NCBI GenBank assembly: GCA_947505995.1
Contig: CANNNB010000144.1
Coordinates: forward strand, 1 to 6,172
Source of the DNA: Comamonadaceae bacterium
GTDB taxonomy: Bacteria; Pseudomonadota; Gammaproteobacteria; Burkholderiales; Burkholderiaceae
Direction of reading: 5' to 3'
Length of the DNA: 6,172 bases
Both the position numbers and the translations under genes were made by a program. Below are positions 1 to 6,147 of this stretch, piece by piece. Every line of letters begins with the position of its first letter. Positions within the stretch are counted from its first letter, which is position 1. Below the pieces are notes generated by a model. It did no database searches, was not told where the DNA came from, and saw only the letters and a program-made list of their open reading frames with translations.

Positions 1-1
1 C

Positions 2-184
2 AAAGCGATTTTTGTGGGGATTCAGCACCCCGCTGAAGAAGCCACGGCTTACAACGACGTCACCAAAGGCGTCTGGCCCACCAATGCCAACAACGGCGCA
101 GGTGGCGCTTACGGTGCAGGTACCCGTGCACGTTCGGCCACCATCATCATCACCAAAGACGATGGTGGGAAGATCGGACTTTGA
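2..184 (+). CDS. phoX: PhoX-family (DUF839) alkaline phosphatase, C-terminal fragment (5' part outside window)
   Basis: Partial gene cut by the left edge; reading codons from base 2 gives 60 residues and a TGA at 182-184. The peptide contains IFVGIQHPAEE, a tryptophan-proline 'GVWPTN' segment, and RARSATIIITKDDGGKIGL at the very end. From family knowledge, PhoX/DUF839 phosphatases end with a strand containing a 'FV(G/N)IQHPGE' motif followed by a 'RSATVV...DDGG.IG' tail, so the match is good despite the short length. PhoX enzymes are Tat-exported, calcium/iron-dependent phosphomonoesterases that release phosphate from organic esters outside the cytoplasm; the Tat signal and metal ligands would lie upstream, out of view. 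The gene converges on the minus-strand genes. Lying on the same stretch as the pst/pho operon fits a PhoB-regulated enzyme, but its promoter is not visible. Some PhoX-like proteins have other or unknown substrates. Confidence 0.75.
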   Translation, partial: KAIFVGIQHPAEEATAYNDVTKGVWPTNANNGAGGAYGAGTRARSATIIITKDDGGKIGL

Positions 185-187
185 TTC

Positions 188-206
188 AACTCTAATGACT
201 AGAGTT
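188..206 (+). repeat. Perfect 7-bp inverted repeat just after the phoX-like stop
   Basis: AACTCTA (188-194) and TAGAGTT (200-206) are exact reverse complements separated by the 5-base loop ATGAC, beginning three bases after the TGA stop. No T-run follows, so it is not a typical intrinsic terminator. It could be an mRNA 3'-end stabilising hairpin or part of a tandem termination region with the stem-loop at 237-274. Its function is unknown. Confidence 0.5.
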
Positions 207-236
207 AGCAACCCGCCACATACGGACCTATAAATT

Positions 237-274
237 AACCCTCACTTGGATGCGTCCTCGTGGGGGTTTTTTTT
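237..274 (+). terminator. Rho-independent terminator of the phoX-like gene
   Basis: The arms AACCCTCAC (237-245) and GTGGGGGTT (260-268) pair over nine positions with one G-U wobble. The loop can fold further (GGA/TCC around TGCG). Eight consecutive T residues at 267-274 follow on the plus strand. It lies about 50 bases after the phoX-like stop. On the minus strand no good T-tract follows the stem, so it probably serves only weakly, if at all, for the converging gene. Confidence 0.75.
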
Positions 275-299
275 AAAATGTTGAGGTTTATCCCCAAGC

Positions 300-1082
300 T
301 CAGCGAATGCGCCACTTCAAGCCCACTTGCAGCCTATTGTTTCGTGGTTCAAAGTCGCCCCTTGCCAGTCCAGGCACAACAGTCACCCAACGAACATCCG
401 AATCGTCCACCCAAGCCCAGCGTGCATAGGGTTCAATTTCCACTAGGTCTGTATTGACTTTTTTGCTGATTTGAAAGAAAGCGCCTTTGCGCTGTTGGTT
501 GGTTACATCTTGCAACCTGGTGTTGACTTGTGACAATCGGGAAACATGCTGGCCCCACAGCAGCCAACCTGCATCAACAGCCCAAGGCTGAGCACTGGCC
601 GAGTGCCAGCGCACAGGCAGCCACAATTGGGTAGACAGTCGGTCATAGCCGCCAAAACCCAAACTGGTCGTGCCTCGGAAAAAATTGGAATGGCTGTGCA
701 AAGCCAGACCGTACTGCCATTGGGGTTGGGCTGTTGATGCTCTAAGAACTCGCCAGTGGGTGTCGACGTTCAGCACCGAGTTCAAACGCCCCGACTGCAC
801 GCTACTGTAGTTTTGTAGGCCCAGGTGCGCATCGGCTTCGAAGGTGAACGATCCCAATCTTTGGCTTTGCCAATGTACGCCCAGTTCTGGGCCTTTCAAG
901 TTCATTTGCGGTTCGCTGTAATCCTGCCAGCCTGTGCTCAGCTGCCAAGTACCCAAAGCTTGCTCAGGCTGCGCTTGGACCGGAACGATGGCTCCCACAA
1001 AGACCCAAGCTGCGCAAAAGCTCAATAGCTGAGATTCATTAAGGAGACTCAAACACCGAATATTGCGAAAAAAACAAAACAT
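300..1082 (-). CDS. Uncharacterised secreted protein, probable outer-membrane beta-barrel
   Basis: 260 residues with a cleavable signal peptide: a positively charged N-region (RNIR), a hydrophobic stretch at about 18-34, and a VQA|QPE signal-peptidase I site after residue 37. The mature part (about 223 residues) has no internal hydrophobic helix. It is rich in Trp, Tyr, Gln and Ser and shows alternating polar/non-polar segments such as 'FTFEADAHLGL', 'STQLWLPVRWH', 'WAVDAGWLLWG', 'EIEPYARWAWV' and 'RLQVGLKWRIR'. That pattern suggests about eight to ten amphipathic beta-strands in the outer membrane. The last residue is Arg, not the Phe usual for the BAM signal, although the final strand otherwise looks like one. 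I do not recognise the family. The ATG at 1082 has only a modest purine-rich stretch (AAAAGG) about 6 bases upstream; a TTG ten codons downstream would give a shorter signal peptide. It follows the porin terminator on the same strand and ends facing the phoX-like gene. No ligand or enzyme activity can be inferred. Confidence 0.7.
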   Translation of the reverse strand: MFCFFRNIRCLSLLNESQLLSFCAAWVFVGAIVPVQAQPEQALGTWQLSTGWQDYSEPQMNLKGPELGVHWQSQRLGSFTFEADAHLGLQNYSSVQSGRLNSVLNVDTHWRVLRASTAQPQWQYGLALHSHSNFFRGTTSLGFGGYDRLSTQLWLPVRWHSASAQPWAVDAGWLLWGQHVSRLSQVNTRLQDVTNQQRKGAFFQISKKVNTDLVEIEPYARWAWVDDSDVRWVTVVPGLARGDFEPRNNRLQVGLKWRIR

Positions 1083-1135
1083 GAAACACCTTTTGAGGAG
1101 TTGTTGAAGATGAGATCGTAGTTTCTAGACATTGT

Positions 1136-1163
1136 AAAAAAAAGGCCCGCAAAGCGGGCCTTT
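1136..1163 (-). terminator. Rho-independent terminator of the porin gene
   Basis: A perfect 10-bp stem, AAAGGCCCGC (1141-1150) with GCGGGCCTTT (1154-1163), encloses a 3-base loop. Read on the minus strand the stem is followed by a run of eight T residues (the A-run at 1136-1143). It begins 25 bases after the porin stop codon and should separate porin transcription from the 260-residue gene downstream, apart from readthrough. Confidence 0.92.
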
Positions 1164-1188
1164 GAAAAAACCTGGAGAGAAAAAAAAT

Positions 1189-2247
1189 TTAGAACCTGTA
1201 GCGAATGCCGACGTGTGTCTGCTTTTGCTCAGCTTTTTTCAAGAATGAAGGATGAGCGATAGACTCGGAGCCAAAAATACCAAACAAGGTTGTGTCTTTG
1301 GCCAGTGTGTACAACACAGCAATTTGCATAGCATCAAGGTCGGCATCAATGGTCGAGCTTGTCAATTTAGCCTTGCCAGTACCAGCTTCAGCAACGAATG
1401 TGAAATTACCCAAAGGTGCGCGAACACCTAATGTTTGCGTGTCAAACTTCACCAATGTTGCATCCGTACCCTGCTTCATTTTGGTGTCAACGAAATAAAA
1501 TTTAGCAAAGCCTAAGTTATATGTTGCACCGAAAGCTTCATTTTTGCGCGTTGCAATGGCTGTAGGAACGGCAACGCTGTAGCCGGCAACAGATACAGAT
1601 TTGCTGTAATTTTTAATGGAATCATTGACCCACTTCACTGCCAAAGGGCCGTTTGTGTAGTTCAAACCAACTGAGCTTGAATCTTCAGCTTTACCGTCTT
1701 GAGTTACAACACCTGCTGCGCTGGTAATGCGTGTAGGTGAGCCTAAACCCAATTGAACATCGGCAGAGAAGCCTGCGAAATTAGGAGTGGAATAAGTAAT
1801 CATGTCATTGCGACGTGAGTCACGTGCATTGTCGCCAATAAAGCCAGCTGTGTTGACGGCATCATTGGCATCTAAAAAGTCAATGGCTACTTTGGCCAAA
1901 GTTGTGCGACGACCAAAAGTCACTGCACCAAAATCACCAGCCAAACCAACCAAACCTGCTCGGGTTTTCACGATGCCAGAATCAGTGGTTTGGTCAACTT
2001 CAAATTCCATTTGGAAAGTTGCCTTAAGGCCTTTGGCAATTTCCCGCTCGCCACGGAAACCCACGTTGCTGGTTGACAATCCACCAGGAACAACAGATGT
2101 CTCTTCTGTTTTGATGCCTGTGGTGGCTGTTTTAACGTCATTGTTAATTGCAATGTCAGCATTGCCATAAACAGTGAAAGAAGTTTGAGCTTGTGCAGAC
2201 AATGCGGCAAGCATCGATGCGGCCAAAAGAGTGTGTTTGAGTTTCAT
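1189..2247 (-). CDS. Gram-negative general porin (trimeric 16-stranded type, betaproteobacterial)
   Basis: 352 residues, the usual length for this porin family. A clear signal peptide (Lys-rich start, hydrophobic core, SAQA|QTSF cleavage after residue 20) precedes the typical first strand 'SFTVYGNADIAI'. Later come 'GFRGEREIAKGLKATFQMEFE' (split here as strands 2-3), 'FGAVTFGRRTT' leading into the constriction loop, 'RRNDMITYSTPNFAGFSADVQ', and the closing strand 'HVGIRYRF' with the C-terminal Phe recognised by the BAM machinery. Such proteins form water-filled outer-membrane channels for small solutes. Selectivity cannot be read from the sequence, so a phosphate role is only suggested by the nearby pho genes. 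The ATG at 2247 lacks a recognisable Shine-Dalgarno sequence (TTAATCTGAATC precedes it), yet it is the only start that gives a complete signal peptide. The gene is apparently monocistronic, with its own terminator at 1136-1163. Confidence 0.93.
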   Translation of the reverse strand: MKLKHTLLAASMLAALSAQAQTSFTVYGNADIAINNDVKTATTGIKTEETSVVPGGLSTSNVGFRGEREIAKGLKATFQMEFEVDQTTDSGIVKTRAGLVGLAGDFGAVTFGRRTTLAKVAIDFLDANDAVNTAGFIGDNARDSRRNDMITYSTPNFAGFSADVQLGLGSPTRITSAAGVVTQDGKAEDSSSVGLNYTNGPLAVKWVNDSIKNYSKSVSVAGYSVAVPTAIATRKNEAFGATYNLGFAKFYFVDTKMKQGTDATLVKFDTQTLGVRAPLGNFTFVAEAGTGKAKLTSSTIDADLDAMQIAVLYTLAKDTTLFGIFGSESIAHPSFLKKAEQKQTHVGIRYRF

Positions 2248-2279
2248 GATTCAGATTAATAAAGTTGAAAAAGCTATCT

Positions 2280-2308
2280 AAGTTAGAAGCAATTTGCATT
2301 TAAAACAA
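2280..2308 (-). promoter_or_regulatory. Candidate sigma-70 promoter of the porin gene
   Basis: On the minus strand, TTGTTT (2308-2303) is separated by 17 bases from TAACTT (2285-2280), giving an expected 5' leader of about 25-30 bases before the porin ATG. Both boxes are imperfect and the region is very AT-rich (about 25% GC in 2281-2340), so chance matches are likely. The assignment is tentative. Confidence 0.3.
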
Positions 2309-2421
2309 ATTAGATGACGAATTCATGAAACAAAAATTTGATGTTATGTGTTTGCAACAGGGCTTCTTAAAACTGTCACATATTTCGACTACGGGAAAAT
2401 TCACTAAACCTGCATCATGCT

Positions 2422-2580
2422 ATGAATAAAAAACGTTTTCTATCTATTGTTGGCTCAATAATCATGACAGTTTTATTGGCTACAGAAGCCACATCAAACT
2501 GTTCGATGGCATGAGGCAACCTGTTGCAGCAAAGTGCTTACAAACCTGTCATGGTCCAGCAAGGCAAATAGGCGTAACGC
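2422..2580 (+). pseudogene. Possible frameshifted remnant of a small secreted c-type cytochrome
   Basis: An ATG at 2422 opens a 30-codon frame ending at TGA 2512-2514. Its product has a signal-peptide look: MNKKRFLSIVG, then a hydrophobic run IIMTVLLA, then small polar residues. In another frame, open from 2430 to 2633, the DNA encodes DGMRQPVAAKCLQTCHGPA (gat at 2505, Cys codons at 2535 and 2547, His at 2550). This resembles the 'DG..(V/Y)..KC..CHGPA' start of class I cytochrome c domains, but with three residues between the cysteines instead of two. A one-base insertion near 2498-2505 would join signal peptide and haem motif in one frame. The C-terminal rest of a cytochrome (axial Met region) is missing, and the frame runs into the antisense of phoR. 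There is no clear ribosome binding site. Chance resemblance remains quite possible. Confidence 0.3.
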
Positions 2581-2586
2581 AACTTG

Positions 2587-3918
2587 TTAAACAGTTTCGG
2601 TTTCCAAATGCACTCTTGAAGCGGGGAAGATGAGCGTGAACTTGGAGCCTTTGCCCAATTCACTTTCAATTTTTAATTCGCCACCATGCCGTTGCATCAC
2701 GTGTTTCACAATGGCCAATCCCAATCCAGTGCCGCCAGATTCTCTGGAGCGACTGCGGTCTACCCTGTAAAAACGTTCAGTTAAACGGGGAAGATGTTCT
2801 GAAGCAATGCCTGGGCCGGTATCGGCCACACTGAATTGAATTCTTTGATCAGGCAACAAAATCCAGCTTGATGTGATAAGTCCACCCGAAGGCGTATAGC
2901 GCACAGCGTTGTTGACCAAATTCGAAACGGCACTGTGAAGTTCTTTGTTAGCACCACTCAATTGAACACCTTCAGGCGTTTCAAAACACATCATTTGAGG
3001 CGCTTCATTTTCAAATAATTGAGCGGCAGAAAGACCGCGCGCCTCCGATTCAATACTGGACATTAAGCCTTGTAAAGAAACTGGTTCACTAACAGAAGGC
3101 AGAGTGCTGCCTTCAAGTTGAGAAAGGATCAATAAATCATTAACCAAGTCCTGCATGCGACTGGCTTGAACTGACATCAGGTCAAGGTATTTGTCTTGCT
3201 CGTCTTTGTTTAAATTTAGACTTTGCAATGTTTCAATGAAGCCACTCATCACGGTCAATGGTGTGCGAATTTCATGCGACACATTGGCCACAAAATCTCG
3301 TCGCATGGCATCTGCTTGAGCCACTGATGTGACATCGCGCGTGAGTAACAACTGCCTGTTTTCACCATAATTGTGAAGTTGAACTGAAAGTTTCACTGCT
3401 TTTTGCAGAGACACGCTTCGACCATCAATGATGGCTTCACCATCGTGCGAATCACTTGAGAAATATTTTTTGAAAACAGGATCCCGGACCAAATGAACCA
3501 CGTGTTGCATCAAGTCCCGCTTCGCATCCATTCCAAGATGCTGGGCTGCAGTCTGATTGCACCATTCGATTTTGCCATCAGGGTCAAGCAGAACAACACC
3601 GTTAGGCGATGCTTGAATGGCCAATAAAAAATCTTGAAGCTTTTGCTCTTCGTTTTGCGTTAGCTTGCGTTGTTCATTGAGAATGCGACGCATCCGGTCA
3701 ATTAAATCGCCCCAGATGCCATCCATTCGAGGCGGCTCTTGAACATTGTTATGACGCAGCCAATTTGTAATTTTCTGACCTTTCCACAGATCTTTGATGA
3801 CCGTGAAAAGGCAAACAAGAAATGCTCCGAGTAGAGGGCCTGAATTTGGGTTCAGCCAATATCCTGCAATAGCGCCTACTCCCATTGAGAAGGTTAGGGC
3901 GACAGTGCGAGAGAACAT
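2587..3918 (-). CDS. phoR: Phosphate regulon sensor histidine kinase PhoR
   Basis: 443 residues (E. coli PhoR is about 430). Two N-terminal membrane segments (about 6-22 and 27-42) form a short hairpin with almost no periplasmic domain, as in PhoR. A linker (WGDLIDRMRRI) and a charged helix follow, then a PAS domain (about 95-200) containing 'GVVLLDPDGKIEWCNQTAAQHLG'. The HisKA H-box 'FVANVSHEIRTPLT' has the phosphorylated His at 215. The ATPase domain has the N-box NLVNNAVRYTP (333-343), G1 DTGPGI (366-371), F-box ERFYRVD (381-387) and G2 GGTGLGLAIVKH (395-406); all key residues are present. PhoR autophosphorylates and passes phosphate to PhoB when phosphate is low, and with PhoU/Pst acts as phosphatase when phosphate is plentiful. 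It starts 30 bases after phoB with no strong Shine-Dalgarno sequence, suggesting expression as the last gene of the pst-pho operon. No intrinsic terminator is visible after it. Confidence 0.97.
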   Translation of the reverse strand: MFSRTVALTFSMGVGAIAGYWLNPNSGPLLGAFLVCLFTVIKDLWKGQKITNWLRHNNVQEPPRMDGIWGDLIDRMRRILNEQRKLTQNEEQKLQDFLLAIQASPNGVVLLDPDGKIEWCNQTAAQHLGMDAKRDLMQHVVHLVRDPVFKKYFSSDSHDGEAIIDGRSVSLQKAVKLSVQLHNYGENRQLLLTRDVTSVAQADAMRRDFVANVSHEIRTPLTVMSGFIETLQSLNLNKDEQDKYLDLMSVQASRMQDLVNDLLILSQLEGSTLPSVSEPVSLQGLMSSIESEARGLSAAQLFENEAPQMMCFETPEGVQLSGANKELHSAVSNLVNNAVRYTPSGGLITSSWILLPDQRIQFSVADTGPGIASEHLPRLTERFYRVDRSRSRESGGTGLGLAIVKHVMQRHGGELKIESELGKGSKFTLIFPASRVHLETETV

Positions 3919-3948
3919 AAGTGAATCTGGCTTGATGAACCAGCCAAG

Positions 3949-4659
3949 TCAGCCAGTTGTATTTGTGGTTTGAGTCATTTCAGTGAAGCGATAGCCTGCG
4001 CCACGAACGGTTTCAACCATATTACCAGCGGCTCCTAAGGCCTCACGAAGTCTTTTGACATGAACATCCACTGTGCGCTCTTCAATGAAAACGTGATCGC
4101 CCCAAACGCGGTCAAGCAACTGCCCACGACTGTGAACTCGCTCTTTGTGCGTCATGAAATACTGGAGCAATTTAAATTCAGTAGGTCCAAGTTTAAGGGG
4201 TTGCTCTTGATAGCTCACACGATGGGTATCTGCATCTAAAAGCAATTGACCCATTTGAACTCTGCCAGCTGACTGCTCAGGAGAGCGTCTGCGAAGGACC
4301 GCACGAATTCGAGCCAACAATTCTTTGGTGGAAAATGGTTTGACAATGTAGTCGTCTGCACCTGCGTCTAGACCTGCCACTCTGTCTACTTCATCACCTC
4401 TGGCGGTGAGCATCAAAATAGGAATGGTTTGAGAGCGCTTGTCTGAACGCCACTTCTTGGCAAGTGAAAGACCACTCTCCTTTGGAAGCATCCAATCAAG
4501 CAATATGACATCGGGCAGAACGTCGTCCAACTCTTTTTGAGCAGTCTCTCCATCCATGGCCCAAATAGGTTGGAAACCGTTATGACGCAGATTTACCGCT
4601 ATGAGTTCTGCAATAGCAGGCTCATCTTCGACAATCAGAATACGCGGCAGGCTTCTCAT
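3949..4659 (-). CDS. phoB: Phosphate regulon response regulator PhoB (OmpR/PhoB family)
   Basis: 236 residues: a receiver domain (about 5-120) joined to a winged-helix DNA-binding domain (about 133-228). Receiver landmarks are the acidic pocket E11-D12, the phospho-acceptor D55 in 'VILLDWMLP', T85 in 'MLTAR' and K107 in 'VKPFS'. The C-terminal domain shows LGPTEFKLLQYFM, the LLDRVWGDHVF helix-turn region, the recognition helix RTVDVHVKRLREALG (195-209) and the wing 'VRGAGYRF'. Phosphorylated PhoB dimerises and binds Pho boxes to activate phosphate-starvation genes. The ATG overlaps the phoU stop in an ATGA (4656-4659), which indicates translational coupling; a GGAG lies 11 bases upstream inside phoU. 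The partner kinase phoR follows directly. 'LDWMLP' and the DNA-binding helix resemble PhoB more than other OmpR-family members, and the context settles the identity. Confidence 0.97.
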   Translation of the reverse strand: MRSLPRILIVEDEPAIAELIAVNLRHNGFQPIWAMDGETAQKELDDVLPDVILLDWMLPKESGLSLAKKWRSDKRSQTIPILMLTARGDEVDRVAGLDAGADDYIVKPFSTKELLARIRAVLRRRSPEQSAGRVQMGQLLLDADTHRVSYQEQPLKLGPTEFKLLQYFMTHKERVHSRGQLLDRVWGDHVFIEERTVDVHVKRLREALGAAGNMVETVRGAGYRFTEMTQTTNTTG

Positions 4660-5354
4660 TTGACAGCTGACTCCACATCGGCCAAAGCAATGTGACGAAC
4701 GTCAGCACCCTTGACCACATAAATGATAAATTCAGCAATGTTCTTTGAATGATCGCCAATTCGCTCAATGGCTTTGGCTACAAACAAAAGGTCTAAGCTG
4801 GCCGAAATAGTGCGTGGGTCTTCCATCATGTAAGTCACCAATTTGCGCACAAAGCCGTCAAATTCTGCATCAATCAGATCGTCTTCTTTCAAGATTGAGA
4901 CAGCCTCTGTCACGTCGAGACGTGCAAAAGCATCAAGCGCTTTGCGCAACAGGCCTGATGCTAAATCTGCTGCAATGCGCAACTCTGAGGCCGGCAATGC
5001 ACGTGAGTTGCCACTGTTGATAATGGACTTGACCATTCGAGCAATTTTTTCGGACTCATCGCCTGCACGCTCTAAGTTGGCCGTAATTTTAGAGATGGCA
5101 ATGAGCAAACGCAGGTCGCGCGCGGTTGGCTGACGACGCGCAATGATGGAAGATAAATCACGGTCGATTTCTACTTCCATTGAATTGACTTGCGATTCTG
5201 TTGCAATGACCTGATCTGCCACTTCTATACTGAACTGAGACAAAGAATAAACAGCATGGCGAATTTGCGATTCCACCAAACCACCCAACTCAAGCACACG
5301 TGTAGAAACGCTGCCCAACTCGGCATCAAACTGACTTGAAATATGCTTATCCAT
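4656..5354 (-). CDS. phoU: Phosphate signalling protein PhoU
   Basis: 232 residues, all-helical and soluble, made of two repeated three-helix-bundle halves. Each half carries the metal-binding signature of the family: ERAGDESEKIA at 95-105 and ERIGDHSKNIAE at 197-208. The N-terminus 'HISSQFDAELGSVSTRVLELGGLVE' (split over residues 4-28) is typical. PhoU sits at the inner face of the Pst transporter and PhoR, and is needed to keep the Pho regulon off when phosphate is sufficient; it also restrains Pst uptake. The start at 5354 has a purine-rich ribosome site (AGGAAAGAG) and lies 16 bases after the pstB stop. Its own stop overlaps the phoB start. Placing phoU before phoB, rather than at the operon end, ties transporter, modulator and regulator expression together. 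Confidence 0.97.
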   Translation of the reverse strand: MDKHISSQFDAELGSVSTRVLELGGLVESQIRHAVYSLSQFSIEVADQVIATESQVNSMEVEIDRDLSSIIARRQPTARDLRLLIAISKITANLERAGDESEKIARMVKSIINSGNSRALPASELRIAADLASGLLRKALDAFARLDVTEAVSILKEDDLIDAEFDGFVRKLVTYMMEDPRTISASLDLLFVAKAIERIGDHSKNIAEFIIYVVKGADVRHIALADVESAVK

Positions 5355-5370
5355 GATTTCTCTTTCCTAG

Positions 5371-6147
5371 TTAGCCGAAACGGCCAGTAATATAGTCTTC
5401 AGTTTCTTGACGCGCTGGTTTCATGAAAATTTGGTCTGTTTCGCCAAACTCCATCAGTTCACCCAAGTACATGTAGGCCGTGTAATCGGATACCCGAGCA
5501 GCTTGTTGCATGTTATGGGTCACAATGACCACAGTGTATTCACTCTTGAGTGTGTGCACCAGTTCTTCCACTTTGCCCGTAGAAATGGGGTCAAGCGCTG
5601 AAGTGGGCTCGTCCAACAACAAGATGGCGGGCTTGACTGCAATGCCGCGCGCAATGCACAAGCGCTGTTGCTGACCACCCGACAAAGACAAGCCGCTTTG
5701 ACCCAGCTTGTCTTTCACTTCGCCCCAGATAGCTGCTTTTTGCAAAGCCCATTCCACCCTGTCGTCCATATCACTGCGCGACAGGTTTTCGTACAACTGA
5801 ACACCAAATGCAATGTTGTCATAGATCGACATGGGAAATGGCGTAGGCTTTTGGAAGACCATGCCCACGCGTGAGCGCAACAAATTCAAATCTTGTTTGG
5901 GGTTAAGAATGTTTTCACCATCAAAATTAATTTCGCCCTCAGCACGCTGCCCAGGGTACAAGTCGTACATGCGATTGAGCGTTCTGAGAAGCGTTGACTT
6001 GCCGCAGCCAGAAGGTCCAATGAAAGCTGTAACCGTATTTTTTTGAATGTCCAGATTGATATTTTTCAAGCCTTGAAATGCACCATAGAAAAAGTTCAGA
6101 TTGCGAACTTCCAGGATGATTTCTTTGGTTTTAGGTAATGTATTCAT
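5371..6147 (-). CDS. pstB: Phosphate ABC transporter ATP-binding protein PstB
   Basis: 258 residues from the ATG at 6147, matching the approx. 257 of E. coli PstB. All ABC ATPase motifs are present: Walker [10 protein letters not shown] (44-52), Q-loop Gln99 in '[15 protein letters not shown]', signature LSGGQQQR (155-162), Walker B ILLLDEP (175-181, catalytic Glu180) and switch His211 in '[13 protein letters not shown]'. The ending '[10 protein letters not shown]' is characteristic of PstB. The protein hydrolyses ATP to drive PstA/PstC-mediated import of phosphate delivered by periplasmic PstS. An in-frame TTG at 6165 would add six residues, but the ATG fits family length better; neither has a strong Shine-Dalgarno sequence. 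The upstream pstA, expected on the minus strand, lies beyond the right edge, with at most its last codons inside the window. The gene is complete and is followed after 16 bases by phoU. Confidence 0.97.
   Translation of the reverse strand: MNTLPKTKEIILEVRNLNFFYGAFQGLKNINLDIQKNTVTAFIGPSGCGKSTLLRTLNRMYDLYPGQRAEGEINFDGENILNPKQDLNLLRSRVGMVFQKPTPFPMSIYDNIAFGVQLYENLSRSDMDDRVEWALQKAAIWGEVKDKLGQSGLSLSGGQQQRLCIARGIAVKPAILLLDEPTSALDPISTGKVEELVHTLKSEYTVVIVTHNMQQAARVSDYTAYMYLGELMEFGETDQIFMKPARQETEDYITGRFG

Larger units (their letters stand above)
2248..2586. other. AT-rich intergenic region between phoR and the porin gene
   Basis: This 339-bp gap has no complete gene of recognisable family. Its porin-proximal part is strikingly AT-rich and should carry the porin promoter and regulatory sites. 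Its phoR-proximal part (2422 onward on the plus strand) contains the cytochrome-like remnant described separately. One CTGTCAC (2373-2379) matches a single half of a Pho box but has no convincing partner repeat at the 11-base period. No terminator-like stem with a T-run was found downstream of phoR on the minus strand. Confidence 0.7.

Noticed and set aside
12..233. Plus-strand open frame of 73 codons at the left edge
   Set aside because: The frame beginning at base 2 gives a PhoX-like C-terminus ending at 184; this one is an out-of-frame Pro/Ser/Thr-rich shadow running past that stop.
1131..1136. TACAAT -10-like box on the minus strand upstream of the 260-residue gene
   Set aside because: The matching -35 position would fall in the porin terminator stem and shows no -35 similarity.
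1802..2170. Long plus-strand open frame opposite the porin gene (about 122 codons)
   Set aside because: It is antisense to a clear porin with signal peptide and C-terminal Phe; its translation is low-complexity Lys/Pro/Ser/Ala-rich with no family resemblance. The other plus-strand frames over phoU, pstB and the barrel gene are rejected for the same reason.
1968..2210. Second minus-strand frame (80 codons) inside the porin gene
   Set aside because: It lies wholly inside the porin coding sequence in another frame, and only the porin frame has family motifs.
2353..2528. 9-bp inverted repeat TGCAACAGG (2353-2361) / CCTGTTGCA (2520-2528)
   Set aside because: The arms are about 160 bases apart, do not extend, and are not associated with a mobile element or target duplication; likely chance.
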